This document shows positions 5,958 through 9,215 of a DNA stretch of 9,215 nt, one piece after another. The notes beneath the pieces were generated by a model, which saw only the letters and a program-made list of their open reading frames with translations, was not told where the DNA came from and ran no database searches. Source of the DNA: an uncultured Alphaproteobacteria bacterium (lineage in GTDB: Bacteria; Pseudomonadota; Alphaproteobacteria; RF32; CAG-239). Position 1 is the stretch's first letter; each line of letters opens with the position of its first letter. The stretch is from assembly GCA_934254925.1 (NCBI GenBank), contig CAKQMD010000045.1, positions 1-9,215 of the forward strand, written 5' to 3'. The position numbers and the translations under genes are program-made.

Positions 5958-5984
5958 CTTTTATTTCCCTAGCAAAAATAAAAG
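5958..5984. repeat. AT-rich perfect inverted repeat upstream of the operon
   Basis: The 9-base arms CTTTTATTT (5958-5966) and AAATAAAAG (5976-5984) flank a 9-base spacer. It lies upstream of the promoter candidate, so it could be an activator or nucleoid-protein site; the low complexity makes chance a real option. Confidence 0.35.
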
Positions 5985-6017
5985 CTTAAACGGCAAATGG
6001 CACATGTTAATGCAAAC

Positions 6018-6045
6018 AAAAAGCCCCGGAGAACCGGGGCTTTTT
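6018..6045 (-). terminator. Strong rho-independent terminator of the ferredoxin gene
   Basis: A perfect 12-pair stem AAAAAGCCCCGG/CCGGGGCTTTTT closes on a 4-base loop (6030-6033). It lies 12 bases after the ferredoxin stop codon and gives a GC-rich stem followed by a T-run on the minus strand. It also works as a bidirectional structure, insulating the ferredoxin gene from the envelope operon downstream. Confidence 0.93.
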
Positions 6046-6057
6046 CATCACGGAAGC

Positions 6058-6300
6058 TTATTCGGCAGCGTTGGGCCATTCAGCGGCTTTCTCGGCATTG
6101 AACTTAATCCATTTTTCTTCAGCGTCATCTTCTGAAGAAATTGCTTCCTGCGGGCATTCGGAAATGCAAACGCCGCAGTCGATGCAGGTATCGGGATCAA
6201 CGACAACCTGAGTGTCGCCGATGTGGAAAGCATCAACCGGACAAACATCAACGCAGGATTTGCACAAAACGCAAGCATCACCATTAACAACAGAAGGCAT
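6058..6300 (-). CDS. 2[4Fe-4S] ferredoxin
   Basis: The 80-residue product has two full cluster motifs: C10-x2-C13-x2-C16-x3-C20-P and C39-x2-C42-x2-C45-x3-C49-P. Three cysteines of each motif plus the fourth of the other bind each [4Fe-4S] cluster, as in bacterial ferredoxins. The acidic C-terminal extension (51-80, with 'WIKFNAEKAAEWP') resembles that of proteobacterial FdxA-type ferredoxins, but the first motif lacks the longer spacing of seven-iron FdxA, so two four-iron clusters are expected. It is a small soluble electron carrier; its partner is not identifiable here. AAGGAGAAG lies seven bases before the ATG. It is divergent from htpG across a 162-bp gap and has its own terminator, so it is a single-gene unit. 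Confidence 0.93.
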   Translation of the reverse strand: MPSVVNGDACVLCKSCVDVCPVDAFHIGDTQVVVDPDTCIDCGVCISECPQEAISSEDDAEEKWIKFNAEKAAEWPNAAE

Positions 6301-6344
6301 CTATCTTCTCCTTAAAATAAACGATAATTAAAACTTCAGCCCCC

Positions 6345-6372
6345 AATTTACCCATATTCAAAATAAAATCAA
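6345..6372 (-). promoter_or_regulatory. Weak candidate promoter of the ferredoxin gene
   Basis: On the minus strand, TTGATT (6372-6367) and TAAATT (6350-6345) are separated by 16 bases; each matches four of six consensus positions. The leader to the ATG would be about 40 bases. Other AT-rich hexamers in the 162-bp gap could serve as well. Confidence 0.3.
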
Positions 6373-6403
6373 GCCTTTTGTGATTAAAAATTATTACTAA
6401 ATG

Positions 6404-6434
6404 TTGCGAAGCACCGTAAAAATACCCATATATA
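6404..6434 (+). promoter_or_regulatory. Sigma-32 (RpoH)-like promoter of htpG
   Basis: TTGCGAA (6404-6410) is followed after 14 bases by CCCATATA (6425-6432), close to the heat-shock consensus CTTGAA-N13-15-CCCCATNT. The -10 lies about 30 bases before the ATG and is followed by the ribosome-binding site AAGGAGAAG (6450-6458). htpG is an RpoH target in proteobacteria, so the match makes sense. The -35 is imperfect. TACCC/GGGTA arms flank the -10. Confidence 0.55.
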
Positions 6435-6462
6435 GGGTAACATTTTAACAAGGAGAAGAATT

Positions 6463-8301
6463 ATGGCCGATAAAATGAATTTTCAAGCAGAAGTGGGCAA
6501 GCTTCTGGATATTGTGGTTAACTCGCTATATTCGGAAAAGTACATCTTTCTGCGGGAGCTGATTTCCAACGCTTCGGACGCCTGTGACAAACTGAAATAC
6601 CTGGCGCTGACGCACCCGGACCTGGCAAAGGATTCCGGAGAGCTGAAAATCACCGTCACACCCGATGCCAAAGCCAATACCCTGACGATAGCCGACAACG
6701 GCATCGGCATGAACAAAGACGACCTGATCAATCATCTGGGGACAATTGCCAAATCCGGCACCGCGGAATTTGTGAAAAACGTGGCCGACAACGGCTCGGC
6801 TTTTGATCTGATCGGGCAATTCGGCGTCGGCTTTTATTCCGCCTTCATGGTGGCCGAAAAAGTTGAAATTCTGACGCGCAAAGCCGGAGAAAAAGAGGCT
6901 TGGCGTTGGGTCTCCAACGGCCGCGACGGTTTTGAAATCTCCGCGGCGGAAAAAGAAAAGAACGGCACTGACGTTAAGCTGTATCTGAAAAAAGATGATG
7001 CCAATTTCACCGACAGCCTTAATCTGCGCCACATTATCCGTACTTATTCCGACCACATCGAATATCCGATTGTGCTTAACCTCGGAGAAGCCGGAGAAGA
7101 AACCGTCAACAGCGCTTCGGCTTTGTGGACGCGCCATAAAAGCGAAATCACACCGGAACAATATAAAGAATTTTATCACCATATTTCCAGAAACTTTGAC
7201 GACCCCTGGTTGACGTTGCACTTCAAAGCGGAAGGAAACATCGAATATACCGGTTTGCTGTTTATTCCCCGACAAGCGCCCTATGACCTGTTTCAGCCAG
7301 ACAAAAAGAATGGGCTGAAACTTTATGTCAACAAGGTCTTCATTTCCGACAAAGTCGAGGAACTGTTGCCCTCTTACCTGCGTTTTGTCAAAGGCGTGAT
7401 CGATTCTTCGGATCTGCAACTGAACATTTCGCGCGAAATGCTACAACACAGCCTGTTAATTGAAAAAATCAAAAGAGGAACTGTCAGCCGAATTTTGAAG
7501 GAACTGAAAAACCGAATAAAAGATTACGACGACTACATGGTTTTCTGGAAAGACTTCGGCATTGCCTTCAAAGAGGGTATCTACGAAGATTTCAACAACC
7601 GGGAGGAGATTGCCTCACTGTCGTATTTTTATTCTACACACGATGCAAAAAAAATGACCACGCTGGACGAATATATCGGACGCGTAAAAGACGAACGCAA
7701 AAATATTTACTACATTACCGGCGACGATGTGGCGGTTCTGCGCAACAATCCTCAATTGGAAGCCTTCAAGGCCAAAGGGATCGAGGTCCTGTTGCTGACG
7801 GATCCGATTGACGAGTTTTGGCCGCAGGTTTTACTTAATTACAAGGGGGTCGCCGTCAAGCATATTTCGCAGGCGGAAGAAGATCTTAATTGGGAAAGGA
7901 AAGAAGCAAAAGCCGAAGCCGGAGATTTGCAGAAACTTACTGAGATGATGACAACATTGTTCAAAGACGAAGTCGGTAAAGTAGTGACAACGGAGAAGTT
8001 GACTGACAGCCCGGTCAGCCTAACCGTGGAAAACGGGCAGATGTCGATTCATTTGGAGCGCCTGATGCGCAATCATCAGCAGGCAACGGCTTTTGCCAGC
8101 ACCAGGATTTTGGAGATTAACCCGTATCATCCGCTGATCATCAAACTGGCTGAAATGGTCAACGACAAAGAAGCGTCCGCAAAAATTGAAGAAGTCTCAA
8201 AAATCCTTTTGGACCAAGCGAAAATCGCTGAAGGCGAAGCGATTAAGGATCCCTCTTTTTACGCTCGGAAAATCAGCGATTATATTTTGAAGGCCATATA
8301 A
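6463..8301 (+). CDS. htpG: Molecular chaperone HtpG (bacterial Hsp90)
   Basis: The 612-residue product is a full-length cytosolic Hsp90-family ATPase that refolds client proteins. The N-terminal GHKL domain (about 1-215) has E32 (catalytic base) and N36 in 'RELISNASDA', D78 in 'DNGIGM' (adenine contact), 'KSGT' (97-100) and the glycine-rich 'GQFGVGFYSAF' (118-128). The middle domain carries the ATP-sensing arginine R324 in 'LNISREML'. The C-terminal dimerisation domain includes 'LERLMRNHQQ' and 'NPYHPLI'. No linker of the eukaryotic type and no MEEVD tail, as expected for bacteria. AAGGAGAAG precedes the ATG by four bases. It is divergent from the ferredoxin gene, has a heat-shock-like promoter, and ends 16 bases before a terminator. 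Nothing is missing. Confidence 0.98.
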   Translation: MADKMNFQAEVGKLLDIVVNSLYSEKYIFLRELISNASDACDKLKYLALTHPDLAKDSGELKITVTPDAKANTLTIADNGIGMNKDDLINHLGTIAKSGTAEFVKNVADNGSAFDLIGQFGVGFYSAFMVAEKVEILTRKAGEKEAWRWVSNGRDGFEISAAEKEKNGTDVKLYLKKDDANFTDSLNLRHIIRTYSDHIEYPIVLNLGEAGEETVNSASALWTRHKSEITPEQYKEFYHHISRNFDDPWLTLHFKAEGNIEYTGLLFIPRQAPYDLFQPDKKNGLKLYVNKVFISDKVEELLPSYLRFVKGVIDSSDLQLNISREMLQHSLLIEKIKRGTVSRILKELKNRIKDYDDYMVFWKDFGIAFKEGIYEDFNNREEIASLSYFYSTHDAKKMTTLDEYIGRVKDERKNIYYITGDDVAVLRNNPQLEAFKAKGIEVLLLTDPIDEFWPQVLLNYKGVAVKHISQAEEDLNWERKEAKAEAGDLQKLTEMMTTLFKDEVGKVVTTEKLTDSPVSLTVENGQMSIHLERLMRNHQQATAFASTRILEINPYHPLIIKLAEMVNDKEASAKIEEVSKILLDQAKIAEGEAIKDPSFYARKISDYILKAI

Positions 8302-8317
8302 TCGCCAGCCCGGCTAC

Positions 8318-8350
8318 AACGTCCCCGGCATTGTGGCGGGGACGTTTTTT
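8318..8350 (+). terminator. Rho-independent terminator of htpG, between convergent genes
   Basis: A 10-pair stem AACGTCCCCG/CGGGGACGTT (8318-8327 and 8337-8346) with a 9-base loop is followed by T8345-T8350. It lies 16 bases after the htpG stop. The minus-strand gene ends at 8349 inside the T-run, so the same hairpin follows that gene's stop by two bases, though without a clear T-run in that direction. Confidence 0.9.
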
Positions 8351-9215
8351 AGTTGTAGATAATGTTGGGATAACCATAAACATATTTGTTTTCCAGTTCA
8401 TAACATTTGCTCTGAGCAGAACTTTCGGAATAAATTCCCCAGAAAGTTTCGTCATAAGTGTTATGATCTATGCCGCAACCTTCCCACATTTGACAAGTAG
8501 CGGATCCGGCCCCCGAATCATAGGAATAGCTATCAACTTTGCAACGACCGCACATCATGTCCGCCGAAAGGGTTTTGAAACTGCCGTTTCTGATATAAGT
8601 ATTATAACTGCTGCTTCCGCTATAAACGCTGTCATCCAACACGGCGGAACAATCGTTTGAAAAACTGCAGTTAAAGAAGTTGAATTGCGTGTTATAAAGG
8701 CCATTGGCATAATAGTAGTCAGCATAGGAGCTGTCATTGCAGTTTCGCGAGATGAAATTTATATCATTGAAATTTCCGTCGCTAAACTCAAGCGAAGCGC
8801 CGTAATCGCTGACGATACTGCCATTGCGGAGATTGACGTTATAAAATTCAAAATCTCCGTTGACTCCTTCAAAAACCAGCTCGCTCCGATCCAGATTGAT
8901 AGTCGGTGTACCGCTGCATTCGGGAAAGTCGTTCTTGAAATAGTCCGGTCCGACAATCTTTGTATAATAATCAAAATTATATGATCCTGATGAAGCCAAT
9001 TCAATATCATTCATAATCACGCCAATACCGCCACCATAATCGCTAAAGGTTTGAAAATCATCCATAGAGGTTATGATGTCATATTCTTCCTGATGTTGTT
9101 CCTTGATCCTGTCAGCGCAAGTCGGTGTTGCGGGAGCACAGGAGGCGTCGCAGCCGATGAAGGAGAGGATGTCGTTGAGGGACATGTTACCGGTTTTGCG
9201 TCCCATTTCGGTACC
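8349..9215 (-). CDS. Partial CDS, C-terminal part of an unrecognised Cys/Ser/Asn/Tyr-rich protein
   Basis: The frame is open to the right edge: codons for G-T-E precede the first visible ATG (9206-9204), and no Shine-Dalgarno is seen before that ATG or the one seven codons later. The true start therefore probably lies beyond 9215. The visible 288 residues hold 12 cysteines (numbered from that ATG: 19, 23, 30, 97, 156, 180, 186, 219, 222, 238, 244, 268), including a CGRC pair, which suggests disulfides and an exported protein. Residues about 60-180 show short repeating hydrophobic-polar strands ('INLDRSELVFEGV', 'FEFYNVNLRNGSI', 'LEFSDGNFNDINFI', 'NTQFNFFNCSF'), compatible with a right-handed beta-helix. 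The C-terminal third is rich in Ser, Tyr and Cys. I do not recognise a family; a large secreted or surface protein is a guess. Confidence 0.7.
   Translation of the reverse strand, partial: GTEMGRKTGNMSLNDILSFIGCDASCAPATPTCADRIKEQHQEEYDIITSMDDFQTFSDYGGGIGVIMNDIELASSGSYNFDYYTKIVGPDYFKNDFPECSGTPTINLDRSELVFEGVNGDFEFYNVNLRNGSIVSDYGASLEFSDGNFNDINFISRNCNDSSYADYYYANGLYNTQFNFFNCSFSNDCSAVLDDSVYSGSSSYNTYIRNGSFKTLSADMMCGRCKVDSYSYDSGAGSATCQMWEGCGIDHNTYDETFWGIYSESSAQSKCYELENKYVYGYPNIIYN

Noticed and set aside
6048..6290. Second minus-strand frame of 80 codons over the ferredoxin gene
   Set aside because: It is a shifted reading of the ferredoxin gene; only the 6058-6300 frame gives the two cysteine cluster motifs.
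6526..7419. Long open frame of 297 codons on the minus strand inside htpG
   Set aside because: It lies wholly antisense to a clear htpG with all Hsp90 motifs, and its composition (Phe/Gln/Val-rich) is what the complement of this codon use gives. No ribosome-binding site or family signal.
9210..9215. GGTACC at the right edge as a meaningful boundary
   Set aside because: A single six-base palindrome at the window edge is expected by chance and does not indicate an element end.

Overview
The window looks like a chromosomal segment of a Gram-negative bacterium. An outer-membrane beta-barrel protein, three lipoproteins with clear lipoboxes and a PBP-activator-like protein all require an outer membrane. 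The general look of HtpG and of the small 2[4Fe-4S] ferredoxin suggests a moderate-GC alphaproteobacterium, possibly host-associated, but this is an inference without a database search. There are no transposases, CRISPR arrays or phage genes; it reads as core genome with one odd accessory-looking gene at the right edge.

Layout, left to right. Positions 1-1547 (all minus strand): a CDS cut by the left edge, a long hairpin, tRNA-Ser(CGA), an ASCH-domain protein with a charged tail, and a histidine-phosphatase-family protein. Positions 1682-5791 (minus strand): five tightly packed envelope genes with gaps of 7-15 bp, read from 5791 down to 1682: beta-barrel OMP, COG3014-type lipoprotein, YcfL-type lipoprotein, LpoB-type PBP activator, and a CsgG/FlgT-like periplasmic protein. 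Positions 5792-6017 are the operon's leader, with two perfect inverted repeats and a weak promoter candidate. Positions 6018-6300: a ferredoxin gene with a strong terminator. Positions 6301-6462: a divergent regulatory region with a sigma-32-like site. Positions 6463-8301 (plus strand): htpG. Positions 8318-8350: a terminator. Positions 8349-9215 (minus strand): the C-terminal part of an unrecognised Cys/Ser/Asn/Tyr-rich protein that runs off the right edge.

How the genes work together: the five-gene operon is the most interesting unit. ycfL and lpoB are neighbours in Escherichia coli, where outer-membrane LpoB stimulates the peptidoglycan synthase PBP1B. Here the pair sits between a COG3014 lipoprotein and a CsgG/FlgT-like protein and is led by an OMP, which suggests an outer-membrane-anchored envelope assembly that acts on or reaches through peptidoglycan. 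That joint role is inferred from gene order and protein type, not shown. The ferredoxin and htpG are divergently transcribed housekeeping genes.
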